From contig WELB01000100.1 in assembly GCA_009602725.1 (NCBI GenBank), forward strand, positions 421,731-476,127: a stretch of DNA of 54,397 nt. Direction: 5' to 3'. Source of the stretch: Spirogloea muscicola. Its lineage: Eukaryota; Streptophyta; Zygnematophyceae; Spirogloeales; Spirogloeaceae. Positions 44,390 through 54,191 of this stretch are shown in pieces. The first letter of the stretch is position 1, and the number at the start of each line of letters is the position of its first letter. Made by a program: the position numbers and the translations under genes. The notes below the pieces were generated by a model that made no database searches, had not been told where the DNA came from, and saw only the letters and a list, made by a program, of their open reading frames with translations.

Positions 44390-45382
44390 GTTGAGCTTGT
44401 CCGCAACCTTCTCGGGAGCCTGAATTACATCCCAGCATTTGCCAAATCCAGCCGACCACTTCAGGCTTGGCTTGAGTAACTTGGTTCAACACACATGGCA
44501 CTCGACTTCCACTGGTGGTTCAGCACACCTGGCGCTCGACTTCCACTTGTGCCACGGCGCCAATTGCTGCTCTGCATGTCACCGTAGATTTTCATCCATG
44601 AGGCCATGATAGACGCTGCAAGTGCGCAGTACAACCCCAAACGGCTTTCGCTTGATGCCACTCCACCAGGGGCACATCACACGACTGGCCGGTGCGGACT
44701 TCGTGGAGTAACTCTGCAGTATCTTTTCATCCTCATACATCTTTGTGATCGCCTTACAAAGTATTGGCCTATACACGACTATAAATATACAAGCGGAAAT
44801 TGCGGATGCCTTCTTATCTCATTGACTTTGAGGGCTCTCCCAGATGGACCTTACTGCTGTTGTGCCTGCCCGTATAGCGCCCACTACGCATTGTTCACAT
44901 TTGGAACTCCACCTACAGACGTGGACTCTGCCTGACTAGCAGCAGCCTGCCCTGCCTGGCCTCACTACCAGGTCAGCAGGCATGCAAAGCATGTGGCAAG
45001 GTCGGGAGGAGGGGCGGGTGCTGGCGCTCGAACGGCAGAGGACTTCGACGAGGCCATGCGCCTCGCAGCGGCAGAGGAGCCTGACGTGGGTCCATCGGCG
45101 GCGGAGGAGGGGGTCCTGGCGGGGACGCCGGCCAAGCGGGAGCGGTTGCTGGCGGATTTGATCGGGCACTTCCTGCAGCTGCACGGACAGCAGTTCAAGA
45201 CCAACTCAGCCGCCAAGGTGGCGGAGCCTGTGAACATCCGGCGGCTCCCTGGAGAGGATGTGATGGTGATGGCGCAGCAGCTGAAGCAGCTGCGGCGGGA
45301 CACTGGGCGGATGACTGAGGTGGACGCAGCACAGAAGTTCCTGGACGGGCGTGTAGTGGAGGCAGGAAGGGCGTTTGGCTAG
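44390..45382 (+). CDS. coding-like exons of an unassigned gene (partial)
   Basis: The best piece runs from about 44985 to a stop at 45382. It starts after a CAG acceptor near 44980 and reads ARTAEDFDEAMRLAAAEEPD, then RERLLADLIGHFLQLHGQQF, LPGEDVMVMAQQLKQLRRDT and AAQKFLDGRVVEAGRAFG. It is charged, helical and codon-biased like the neighbouring exons. Upstream, 44390-44460 reads VVELVRNLLGSLNYIPAFAK and about 44590-44700 reads IFIHEAMIDAASAQYNPKRL; both look like exons. I could not join the three in phase and do not recognise a family. The real gene may start anywhere after the TOC34 stop. Confidence 0.45.
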
Positions 45383-45448
45383 AGCAGCAGGTCTTCGCGA
45401 CCTTCCGCGACGGCTTTACCGTCGACCAGGTGTTACTTGTTACTTGCG

Positions 45449-45585
45449 GAGAGAAGGCGCGCGGTGCGCATGAAATTGAAAGGGAGGCCAATTCTAGCCT
45501 TACAAATGTCCTGTTAACTGGGTGATGAGCTGGCTAAGGGGGACACTAAATATCCCCGAGTGAGCACATGCATATCTGACATGCT
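45449..45585 (+). repeat. long repeat copy, partner of 14.94-15.06 kb
   Basis: GAGAAGGCGCGCGGTGCGCA, CCAATTCTAGCCTTACAAAT, GATGAGCTGGCTAAGGGGGA and CCCCGAGTGAGCACATGCAT match the 14.94 kb copy almost base for base. The hairpin core is missing here; the repeat abuts the preceding coding-like exon. Confidence 0.75.
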
Positions 45586-45921
45586 ATGCGGAGAGATTTT
45601 CCGGCAAGTGAAGTGCAGTCTCCTCGCCTCCCTCTCTCTCGCGTGCGCCTCCTGCGCCGTTGCGTGGTCACCCCCGCCTGAGAATCTCTCACCGCCGGCT
45701 TCGGCCCCCTGGCCACTCTGACCTGGAGCGCTGGCCTACTCGCGACGCACGCCGAACCCTCCAAACCCTTGCCGGCGGCTGATGCGGCAGCGGCGGGCGC
45801 CAGGTCGCTCTCCAACGGGGGACTTGCGGAGAGATGGCCTCTCTCCGCCGTCCGGTCTCATCAAAGGGGGGTCAAGGCAGTAGGTACAGAGGGCGTCCGG
45901 CGCCCCAAGAAAGGGGAGAAG

Positions 45922-46328
45922 GGCTCGCCCATTGAGGATATGGGCTGGAAAAAGCCAGCCCAGAAAAGAATGAACCAAGGACGAGAAGGGGCCAGGGGAA
46001 GTACGAAGAACAACAGAAAAGAAACGAAGCAGCTACGAAGCACTCAGTAACCCCTGCTAAGCAGCTTCAGGTCAGAGAGACAGGGTTCCCCAAGGCTCTC
46101 CGGCCCCCGCCCGACTGCCCTCTAGCTCTGGCCAGGGGACCCACTTCCAGGAGCCTAGCTTCTGTGACCTGAGGTTGCTTAGCAGGGGTTACTGAGTAAT
46201 ACGTAGCCGCTTTGTTTCTTGTTGTGTGTTGTTTTGCTTAGCGCTTCCCCTGGCCCCCTTCTCGTGCTTTGTTCCTACTTTTTTGGGGCTGGCTTTTCCA
46301 GCCCCTATCCTCAACGGGCGAGCCCTTC
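45922..46328. mobile_element. fold-back (TIR) repeat element C
   Basis: The left arm (about 45922-46085) and right arm (about 46140-46328) are inverted copies around a short spacer of about 55 bases. Shared blocks: GAAGGGCTCGCCCATTGAGG, GGGCTGGAAAAAGCCAGCCC, GGACGAGAAGGGGCCAGGGG, CAGCTACG, CTCAGTAACCCCTGCTAAGC and CCTCAGGTCA. The core here is a near-perfect hairpin. Single arms of this type are also found nested inside elements A (about 8770-8930) and B (about 40970-41050). There is no coding capacity. Confidence 0.7.
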
Positions 46329-46354
46329 CTATTAGTCGGTTTCTGCGCCATCCG

Positions 46355-46410
46355 GCTCCTTCAGACCTTGTCCATTCCTTCGGGCTGGCCTCTCACAGCC
46401 ACCAGTCAAT
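46355..46410 (-). repeat. reverse hairpin-core copy
   Basis: CTCCTTCAGACCTTGTCCAT, TCCTTCGGGCTGGCCTCTCA, then CAGCCACCAGTCAATCTGGA. The same unusual CACCAGT-AATCTGG tail follows the core at 36.57 kb. Confidence 0.65.
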
Positions 46411-46653
46411 CTGGACGCGCTTTCACTCTAGCCCACGCTACAACGACGCTATGCGCCCGGGCATGACACTGCCTTAAGAGACTCAAGATTGAGTCCCGTC
46501 TGCTACGCAGAAGAGCCTTGGTCACTTGCACACAGCGGGCATTATTCTCAGGGAAATGGAAAATGAAAGCTCTTTATTGCAGATGCAATGGCCTCATAGA
46601 ATACAAAAGAAGGGCACTTTTGCTGCAAGCGCCATCATCCAGTAAACTGCGGC

Positions 46654-46805
46654 TGCTGATGTTGAAAGAGCGGCTGTAAAAGGCCAGCCAGATGCATACA
46701 GGTGTTCATGACGGAACCACAGGCTAGGCAGACAGGGCGCTCTTAGTACCCCCGTGTCAGCAGTAGGAAGTCAGATGAGCTGAGGGGAGGAAGAGCAACC
46801 CCGCT
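46654..46805 (+). repeat. repeat copy partner of 35.83-35.98 kb
   Basis: AAAGGCCAGCCAGATGCATA, CAGGTGTTCATGACGGAACC, TAGGCAGACAGGGCGCTCTT and GATGAGCTGAGGGGAGGAAG repeat the 35.8 kb copy in the same orientation with few differences. Confidence 0.8.
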
Positions 46806-47224
46806 GCGCAAGCCAGAAGCTGCTGCAAGGGCCGGCGCGGCGGAGCAAAGCAAGCGCTTGGGACCGCTGGAGGGACATAGATAAAAGCATGCGGTAGCAG
46901 GACACAAGACCCAAAGGCACCGAGCCTCCAGGAAGTGCTATCCCCTGCTCGCGGCGCCGCTGGTCAGCTTGAGATGCCAGCAGCGAAAGTAATGAGGACC
47001 ACCGACCCCCATAACAACCGTGGATGTCCAGGCCAGGGGGTAAAAGGTAGTACCTGCCGGGTGGTCCTTGTAATTGTGCAACTTCTTCTGTTCGGCCACC
47101 TTCACGGCATAGCCAGTCTCAGAAGTTATGGGGCCCTTCTTCCGCGCGCGCAGGCCGTGCTATGGCCGCCGCCTCTGGGTCTCGGCGGAGTGCCTCTTTC
47201 CCTGCAGCGAGCTACTCAGACCTG

Positions 47225-47385
47225 ATGTTGCTCACTCGTGGGTACTAAGCTTTCCTCTGCATCGTTTCTGTGTTCTGCAGTGTTTTGTAGTTTCTCCGGC
47301 TCCTCTTTCTTTGGCTTTGGACATTGTCCATTCTTTTTTGGGCTGGCTTTGCCAGCCCCTCTTCTCTGTGGGCGCGCATTTTCTT
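47225..47385 (-). repeat. inverse copy of the 15.10-15.27 kb repeat
   Basis: GATGTTGCTCACTCGTGGGT, ACTAAGCTTTCCTCTGCATC, GTAGTTTCTCCGGCTCCTCT, GGACATTGTCCATTCTTTTT and GGGCTGGCTTTGCCAGCCCC follow in the reverse order of the 15.1 kb repeat. The hairpin here is GGGCTGGC-TTT-GCCAGCCC, a perfect 8-base stem. Confidence 0.75.
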
Positions 47386-47604
47386 CTTCCGGAAGCTGCC
47401 GGTGAGGACGACGTCCATCATTAGCCGGAGATTAGGGCCAAGGTTAAGAAAGGAAAAGGGCTAAAGGTGGAATGGTGGTGGATTAGCTGCCAAGCCGGCC
47501 CATCCACAGAAAGTAAAAGCACCCAGTTAGTCGGGGAATCGCTTTAACAACCGCTGGGCCCGTCAGGACGCCGTCAAGGACCCCGGCGGCCGCCGCCGCT
47601 GATC

Positions 47605-47636
<32 letters not shown>

Positions 47637-47637
47637 C

Positions 47638-47953
47638 ATGGTGCGCGTCGCGACCTTCGGCGGCCTGGTGGCGGTGACGCTGGTGGGCATGGCGTACATG
47701 GACCGCGTCTACGCCTGGATGGCGCGCCGCCAGGAGGCAAAGGTGCCGCCATCGCCATTGCCGCCGCCGCCAAAGGACGGGTCGCTCTCAATACTCAGTT
47801 GTGGTCTGCTCGTCAAGGCGTCCCTCCGTCTCTGACGCATCCTGCTGCCTGCCGCTGCAGTGGGAGCAGATCAAGCAGGAGCGCGCTGCCGACGACCTCC
47901 GCCGGCAGCTCCTCCTGGAGCTCCAGGAGAAGCAGTCCGCCGGCGGCGGCTGA
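47638..47953 (+). CDS. 65-residue single-helix membrane protein
   Basis: Two phase-0 exons: 47638-47742 and 47861-47953, with GT-AG signals (GCAAAG|GTGCCG; GCTGCAG|TGG). The product begins MVRVATFGGLVAVTLVGMAY, one likely transmembrane helix, then MDRVYAWMARRQEAK and a charged amphipathic helix (WEQIKQERAADDLRRQLLLE...), ending KQSAGGG. The shape, N-terminal anchor plus short charged helix, is like small mitochondrial or thylakoid subunits and assembly factors, but I cannot name it. The ATG follows a run of about nine GGC units, as at other gene starts here. It was found by joining exons; the second exon alone would be missed as a short frame. Confidence 0.65.
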
Positions 47954-48595
47954 GGGGGGCTGTCGCCGTCGCTGTCGCCATTGCCGGCGGCAATCTCCTT
48001 CCATTGAGCGACAAGCGTGGCGGTGGCGGCCAGGGCAGGGCTGTCGACCCAGAAAGGCATTGCCGCATAGAGCATTCTTCCATGACAGACGGCAATGCCA
48101 TTACCGAGCTGGCGCGCATCAGCCGTGCCATCGGCAGCTCCCGCAGAGGTCTCGCAAAAGGCCGGCGCTTGAGTAGGCCACTCAGCGGAATGTGATGGCC
48201 ATGCCCAGGACTGTGCCGAGCCTCTTCTTGCCCATGCCGTCAGTGCCCACAGTGTTGTCACTGTTCTCAATCAGTGATGAGCGCTAAGCAAGAGCGCCAC
48301 ATTTGTTGGAGCCTCTTCCTGCAGAGCCTCGGGGAGTGCTCGTGTTGTATCGAGGCAGAGCTGCAAACCTAGGCCTGTGATTACTCTCAGCCAGCATAAT
48401 ATAAATGTCTTGAACCTGACCAACTAGGTCGCAATGAGAGACAATTGTAAATCTGGGCCTGTGATGCCATTCAGCCGGCAGCGTGACTGAAAGCCACACA
48501 TCCTACGTTAGTGAGAAAATCAGCACTTGAGTAAGTCATTTTCCACTTGGTGGCACAACAGAAATGGCGGTTCTGGTATTGCTGAGGTCATCAAG
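47954..48595. other. convergent 3' intergenic region
   Basis: Lies between the 3' ends of the small membrane protein (+) and the aminotransferase (-). A short duplicated phrase, AAATCTGGGCCTGTGATGCC at about 48450 and AAACCTAGGCCTGTGATTAC at about 48364, each followed by TCAGCC, is present. No gene is seen. Confidence 0.5.
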
Positions 48596-51500
48596 TCAAG
48601 GCTCAGAGTCGGCCTGATGTATCAGTCTTCGGAGCCGCTGGGAGGCAGCCTGCAGGGTTGCCATGTCTTTGCAGAAAGCAACCCTGACATAACGCCCCAT
48701 GTAGCTAGGAGTGCTGGGAGGAGAGGAACCTGGAGCTGGTAGCACCTCTGCCCGGCCTTCTTTTGCATCTCGCAAGATAGCTGGATGCTCACTGCCACCA
48801 CTAAGTGGAGAAAGCAGCGGTGGTGGCAGGCCAAGCTGTCCCGCACTACAGAGGGCCCCTCTATCAGAATCATTGCTGCCCTTGGCGTCTGCTGTGGTCT
48901 CACAAAAGAAACCGCTGCCAGGCACGATAGCGACACCCTCCTTCCTAATCAGGTTGCCAACAAAGTCGACCTGTATACCAACATCAAAATGTGGGTCAAG
49001 CAATATGGCCTTCTTCTAATAGCTCGGACAGCCTCACTGAAGGCTTGACCCCACATGTAGAAAGTCCTCAAAAGACAGAAAACCGATGACACCATATTAA
49101 AGCCAGTACATACAGCGCCACCACAGTATCAAGATTATTGCATGCTGCTATCATCACTGCGACGTGCACATGCAGATTGCAAATAAGTGCCTAACTCAGG
49201 GATTAAGAATCTTACATCAGTCAGCTTGCATTGAGAGGGTAGTTGTGCAAAGACAAAGAAGCCTCCTTCAGGCTTGAAATCGACCACGAATCCTGCATCA
49301 ATCAGCATGTTGCACACAAAGTCTTTGCGCACCTCATAGTCCTGCCAAAAGGGATCAGTGTCCTTCTATGAAGAGAGTTGAATAATGGTATTATTACCTC
49401 TTGTTGACAACCAAGTACTGCTCATTATTCACCAGAGAAGCTAGAGACAATAGCAGCTCCATGAAAATGACAGAATGACCTGGTGCGGCCATGGGTTTTT
49501 AATGTGAACATTGCTTGCTACACGAAAGGACTACCAATACAAGTGATTGGAGCACTCTCATGGCCATCATAGATAAGTGATTGAAGGTGGAAGTGTTGGT
49601 ATCTCAGACCTGCCTCAGCTGCTGGTAATAGCTGGGTAAGCAGTCAAATGCAGCTAATGCAGCTTCTTGAAATGGAGAGGGGGCTGAATCAGTAAGCTTA
49701 ACATGTATACTGCCAATAGCCGCACTGATGTCAGCAGGGGCAATTGCCCAGCCAACTCTCCAACCTATGCAAGAACAACGCAGGGATATCCATTTAAATA
49801 TATAGTCAACTGAGTTGCAGAATCAGGATGGCAGATCTGAGGAATTTCCAGTGGCAACAACATTGCATTAGGATGGCTTCATTGTCTAGGAGAATCAGCA
49901 ACTTACCGGTCACACTGAAGGTCTTCGACAGTGACGACGTGATTATGGTCCTTTCCCTCATGCCTGGAAGGGAAGCAAGGCTGACATGCCTTGCATCTCC
50001 GTATGTCAAATGCTCGTACACCTGATTCAGTGCAATTTGATTCATAGACATAGCTGGTAAGAAGATAAGAGGTTGAAGACCAAAAGCCTCGTAGCATTGT
50101 AGCAATTGACAAACACGTCATAGCTACTAAAATCGATATTGTCAACGTTTGAGAGACTCTGCTGGAGCTCCTGATTGCCAGGTATGACACAACACAAGCA
50201 AGATGTCAATGCAGAGGATTGCTGTCGATCACGCACCTCGTCAGTGATTGCCAGTAGGTCATACTTGCAGCATACTGCAGCAATCTCTGCCAGCTCGGAC
50301 TTTGTGAAAACTTTTCCGCTAGGATTGTGTGGGCTGCAAGACAGTTGATGCCGAGCAGCATAATTGTGCGTCAGCTATTGCTTTCCCAAATGTCGATTTT
50401 GAGCTGGCCTTGTCAGGCTCTGCGCTCAGACTACTGTGTACATGCGGCTACATGCAGGGATGCCCTGATGGAGGTCTCACTGCAAATCTGCTCGACGAGT
50501 CCCTTAGCTATCATCATCGTCAACATGCCTGTTGACGACAATAGCTTTTGTGCTGCTTTTGACAGCTCCATCCAATTGTGGGCGAGAGAAGGACCAACAG
50601 GGAGGATCCAGGCCCACATATTGCTGTGAGCGGTAGGAGACTTAGTCTTAGTTTCATAACCTCACAAAGTGTGTAGGCACCCTACTCATTAGCAGTGCAC
50701 AGCTTTAGCATACAGCAACATGATGGCATGAATACTTGTATAATTCGCCCCATAGGCCAGGTTGCCATGAGCAGTATATATCATTTGAGTTTGCCAGTGG
50801 ACTCCCTAACCTTCAGATGCTTACAACAGATCCTCCAGCCAGGGCAATGCAAGCAGGGTAGGTTTCATAAGTGGGGGAGAAGAGGATGGCTTCGTCTCCT
50901 TCCTCCAAAACTGAATACAATATGCAGGAAAGGCGTCGTATCAGAGAGTTGAATACGAAGAAACTTATCATGACATGCCTCGGCCCGCTTCAAGCACGTC
51001 ACTACTTACAACATGCAGGAGGCATGCCAGACGACCTGAAGGGGCCTACAGGAGAAGATGGAGACTGACATGGCTTTTCCGTTCTTAAGTACCTCCAGAA
51101 AGCAGGACACATGTTGAACAATCTGTGTTTACTTCAAATAAATTGCTCTTAAGGTGAGACTATCTCTCTTTTCTTCTTCGACAGTATTGCAGCATGCTTG
51201 TGCTTGTGCCAGCACGAGCACGCCTTGCTCAGAAGAAAAGGTCTACAGTGTACTGCTAACAGCAGGGGTCCTGCCTGCAAGAGCGGTGGCAGCGAATGCC
51301 TCTGATTGGCCGCAGGTGATTGTCACTTGGCGGAGAGGGTCCACAGGTACGCCGAAGCGCTCAGTGTAGGATGCAGCAACCTTGTTGCACAAGCTCTGTA
51401 CGTGCCTGGGAAGCCACAGCCAGTAGGCAGGTTGTCCATTGACCATGGTCACAGTGGTATGAGGCGAGCAGAAGCTTTTAGCATTCGCAGTACAGAGGAC

Positions 51501-52098
51501 AAGCTGACGATGATGCAGATATGAAGTTGCAACATGCAGATTTTCTCGGCGCTGATAAGCTCAATCTCGATTGTCTTTGCCTGTCATTGTACCCGCACAG
51601 GTAAGCGACGGGGCTTCCGAGCACTGGCCTGATCAATCTATACTGTGAGAGAGCAGGGAGCGAGGCAAGTGCGATCATCCTATCCGCGTCAGCTGTGAAA
51701 GAGAGCACAGCCAAAGGAAACGAACACTGCTGGGGAGGACGGGACTTATTCAATCGAGCTTGTTGAGCAGCTGAGCTGGAATTCTTATCGTCCTCACCTG
51801 TATTGATTATGGTCGGCTGCGATGGCCGCCGTCGCCGCCTGCTTCAGTGCGTCTGGCGCGGGAAAGTCCGGGAAGCCTGCGCAGCACCCGGCGCGTCATA
51901 TCGATACGATATCACACAAATAACAGCGGCTGGAAGGAGAAGCGTGTCCATGGACGACGGCTAGAGGAAGGCAGCGGCGGCGCGGCTACCTTCGGCGAGG
52001 TTGACGGCCCCCAGCTCCTGCGCGAGCCGCGAGGCGGCCTGGATTGGCGACGGCGCGGCGCGGCGCGCCCTGGCGGACAGCCTCGCCCGCGCCGCCAT
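48596..52098 (-). CDS. class I PLP-dependent aminotransferase (kynurenine/methionine aminotransferase-like)
   Basis: Ten exons: 52098-51990, 51876-51798, 51405-51275, 50910-50825, 50623-50529, 50333-50237, 50021-49907, 49764-49610, 49341-49216 and 48970-48596. Phases all agree; 455 residues. Family landmarks: SPIQAASRLAQELGAVNLAE-G-FPDFPAPDALKQAA, GQSEAFAATAL, EEGDEAILFSPTYETYPACI, NSPHNPSGK (PLP-phosphate Asn), LLAITDEVYEHLTYGD (Asp pairing with the pyridine N), TSSLSKTFSVTGWRVGWAIA (Schiff-base Lys), PEGGFFVFAQLP and YVRVAFCK (substrate-carboxylate Arg). It would transfer an amino group from an aromatic or sulfur amino acid to a 2-oxo acid. Odd points: about 65 residues rich in Ser, Pro and Gly are inserted between VPGSGFF and YVRVAFCK, and introns 3 and 5 have GC donors. 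The first 15 residues are Arg/Ala-rich, possibly a short organelle leader. Confidence 0.92.
50334..50528 (-). other. GC-AG intron 5 of the aminotransferase
   Basis: Donor AACAG|GCATGT, acceptor CTTGCAG|CCCACA. The join makes the conserved VVNS-PHNPSGK sequence exactly in phase; no GT near the donor would. Confidence 0.8.
50911..51274 (-). other. GC-AG intron 3 of the aminotransferase
   Basis: Donor CTTGCAG|GCAGGA, acceptor TATTCAG|TTTTGG. Phase 1 on both sides gives ATALA-V-LEEGDEAILF, as expected for the family. Confidence 0.7.
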
Positions 52099-52139
52099 GG
52101 CCGGGCGCGGTGGCCGCCGCCGCCGCGATGACCAGGGGA

Positions 52140-52415
52140 CCTAAGGGCCAATTTACGCCTTGCATCTGCGTGCTGGCCGTGCTCTCGTTGCGGCCTCCGG
52201 CTTTCGTCAGGGGGATAGTTTACCGGCAGCTAGTCTGTCGGATGTGAGGCTCCTCACTCGTAACTACTAAGCGGTCCATCCTCCCCCGTTCTGCCGTAGC
52301 CTCTTCAGGCCCCGCAGTCGCTGCTTAGCTCGTAGTTTGGCCCCTTCGAACCTTGTCAATTCTTTTCGGGCTGGCTTCTCACAGCCCTTGCCCTCATTGG
52401 GAGAGCCACTTCTTC
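52140..52415 (-). repeat. reverse arm of the A/B-type fold-back element
   Basis: TAGTCTGTCGGATGTGAGGC, TCCTCACTCGTAACTACTAA, GGTCCATCCTCCCCCGTTCT, AGCCTCTTCAGGCCCCGCAG, GCCCCTTCGAACCTTGTCAA and TTCGGGCTGGCTTCTCACAG in the order seen in the right arms of A and B. The matching forward arm may be the one at 53.25 kb, which would make a larger interrupted element. Confidence 0.7.
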
Positions 52416-53014
52416 AATTTACACCGGCACGGACGGATGCAAATTGGCCTCTATGTGACCTCGAACTAGCAGGACTTTGACCCCAGCCATGCCATACACT
52501 GCGCGACACGTACCCCTCGGCCGCGTCCGTCCGTCCCGGTGTAAATCGGCCCTAGGACAACGATAAGAACTGCGGTTGTTGGTTTAAACAAAGTGCCTGT
52601 AAAAGCCAGCGGGGTGCATGCAGAAGTGTGTCCACATCTATGTTAGCGGAGCTATAGGCTAGGCAAAAAGGGCGCTCTTAGTACCTCCCTGGCTGCAGCG
52701 AGCTCAGGCTCATGCGTTGCACTAGAAAGCTGGTCGAGCTTTAGCTGGTGGCACAAGGGCTTGTCGAATTGCTATCTCGTGTACGAGCATCAATTAGCAA
52801 CTTCTACGTGCTGACTCGTGGTTACTAGAGCTGGTCAGCTTAGCAGCAAGTGATATACATCTGTCAATGTGCTTGCCATTATACTTGGTCACTCAGAACC
52901 TCCATCACTCGATACACACTCCATTCTTCCCCTGTCAGCGATTGGGAGTCAGATGAGCTGAGGGGAGGAAGAGCAACCCCACTGCAAAAGCCAAAGGCTG
53001 CTGCAAGAGAAATA

Positions 53015-53170
53015 GCTCTTCCAATGGAAGGCAGTGGCTGTGAGAGGACAGCTAAAGAAACAAACACTTCCAGAGTACGGCAATGGCTGTGGAAGTAAGC
53101 TGAGGCTGCTGCAAGAGAAACACAGCTTTTCCAAAAAAAATGGGTGTGAGAGGCCGCCCAATGGAATGAA
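53015..53170 (+). repeat. three successive forward hairpin-core copies
   Basis: Units begin AGCTCTTCCAATGGAAGGCA, ACACTTCCAGAGTACGGCAA and CAGCTTTTCCAAAAAAAATG, each followed by GGCTGTGAGAGG or similar. The first two are preceded by GCTGCAAGAGAAA-type sequence. This is a looser tandem arrangement like that at 39.69 kb. Confidence 0.6.
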
Positions 53171-53249
53171 CAAGACTTGGAAGGGCCCGAAATCGCAAAC
53201 CTATGAGACCGACTTCTGCAAATGAACGCTCTAGAAAAGAAGAAGTGAC

Positions 53250-53490
53250 TCTTCCAATGGGGGCAAGGGCTGTAAAGAAGCCAGCCCAAAAGGATTGACA
53301 AGGTTCGAAGGGGCCAAACTACGAAGGGGCCAGAGGCGCTAGCCCTAAACTAGGGATGGATGAATCACACGATAACAACGAGTGAGGAGCCTCAAATCCG
53401 ACAGACTAGCTGGCGGAAAACAATCTCCCTGACGAAAGCCAGAGGCAGCAGCGAGAGCACGGCCAGCACGCAGGTGCAAAGCGAGGGCCA
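53250..53490 (+). repeat. forward arm of the A/B-type fold-back element
   Basis: CTCTTCCAATGGGGGCAAGG, GCCAGCCCAAAAGGATTGAC, AAGGTTCGAAGGGGCC, AACGAGTGAGGAGCCTCAAA, TCCGACAGACTAGCTGGCGG and GCAGCGAGAGCACGGCCAGC match, in mirror order, the arm at 52.14-52.41 kb. Confidence 0.7.
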
Positions 53491-54141
53491 TGGATCGCTG
53501 AAGGGATACGGTTTGTCGCATGCAATAGACTTGGGCCAACGAGCCAGCGGCGTTGAAGTCAGGCTCTGGAAAACCTAGTCAGCAAGTGCAGATCGGAATA
53601 ACTCTTGTTTTCCCTTTAAAAACTAGAGGGCGGAAATGCGTCGCCCTGTAGGAACCTGGAGGCAGCAGCCAAGACGCGGCCTGCTGCAAGTGCGCGACCG
53701 GCTTGGCGGTGCAGAGCAAGCCGTTGCGACAGCTGGACCCCGGAACACCCCGTGGATGTCCATGGCCAGCGGCCGAAGAGTGTTACCAGTGGGGTGGTCT
53801 TTGTACTCTGAATCAGACACTGTGCGTTCCTTTGAGCTGGCCTTTAACAGCCATTGCTGTACATTGGCAGAGCTGTCTCTTTCTGTAACTTTCATCTGCT
53901 CGGCCATTTTCACAGGAGGAAGACTGTTCCAGTAGAGGGCGGTGGCTGTGATTGGCCAGCCCAGGAAAAAGAGAGAACACAGCAGCATAGCCGGCCTCGG
54001 ATGAACAGCTGTTCCAATTTTGTCACAGCTTTTCCATAAGAAGGGCCACACTTTTCAGGAACGTGGCGGCAACGACGGGGCGGCAACGACGTCACGGGCC
54101 AGAACGAGACGACGACGACGGCCCGACGGGACGTCGACTGC

Positions 54142-54191
54142 CACGTGTTGAGCACGTGGCTCGTAGAGCGGGCTCTGGCGCCTGCCACGTG
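54142..54191. promoter_or_regulatory. cluster of three CACGTG boxes
   Basis: CACGTG at 54142-54147, 54153-54158 and 54186-54191, all in a GCCACGTG or GCACGTGGC context, about 170 bases before a GGC-rich stretch that resembles the gene starts in this window. A regulatory role for a gene just past the edge is inferred. Confidence 0.35.

Larger units (their letters stand above)
45383..47637. other. intergenic repeat region
   Basis: Contains the 45449-45585 repeat (sister of 14.94 kb), fold-back element C, further core copies at 46355-46410 and 46654-46805, and the 47225-47385 repeat. I recognise no gene in the remainder; 46410-46640 and 46805-47200 show nothing specific. Confidence 0.6.
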
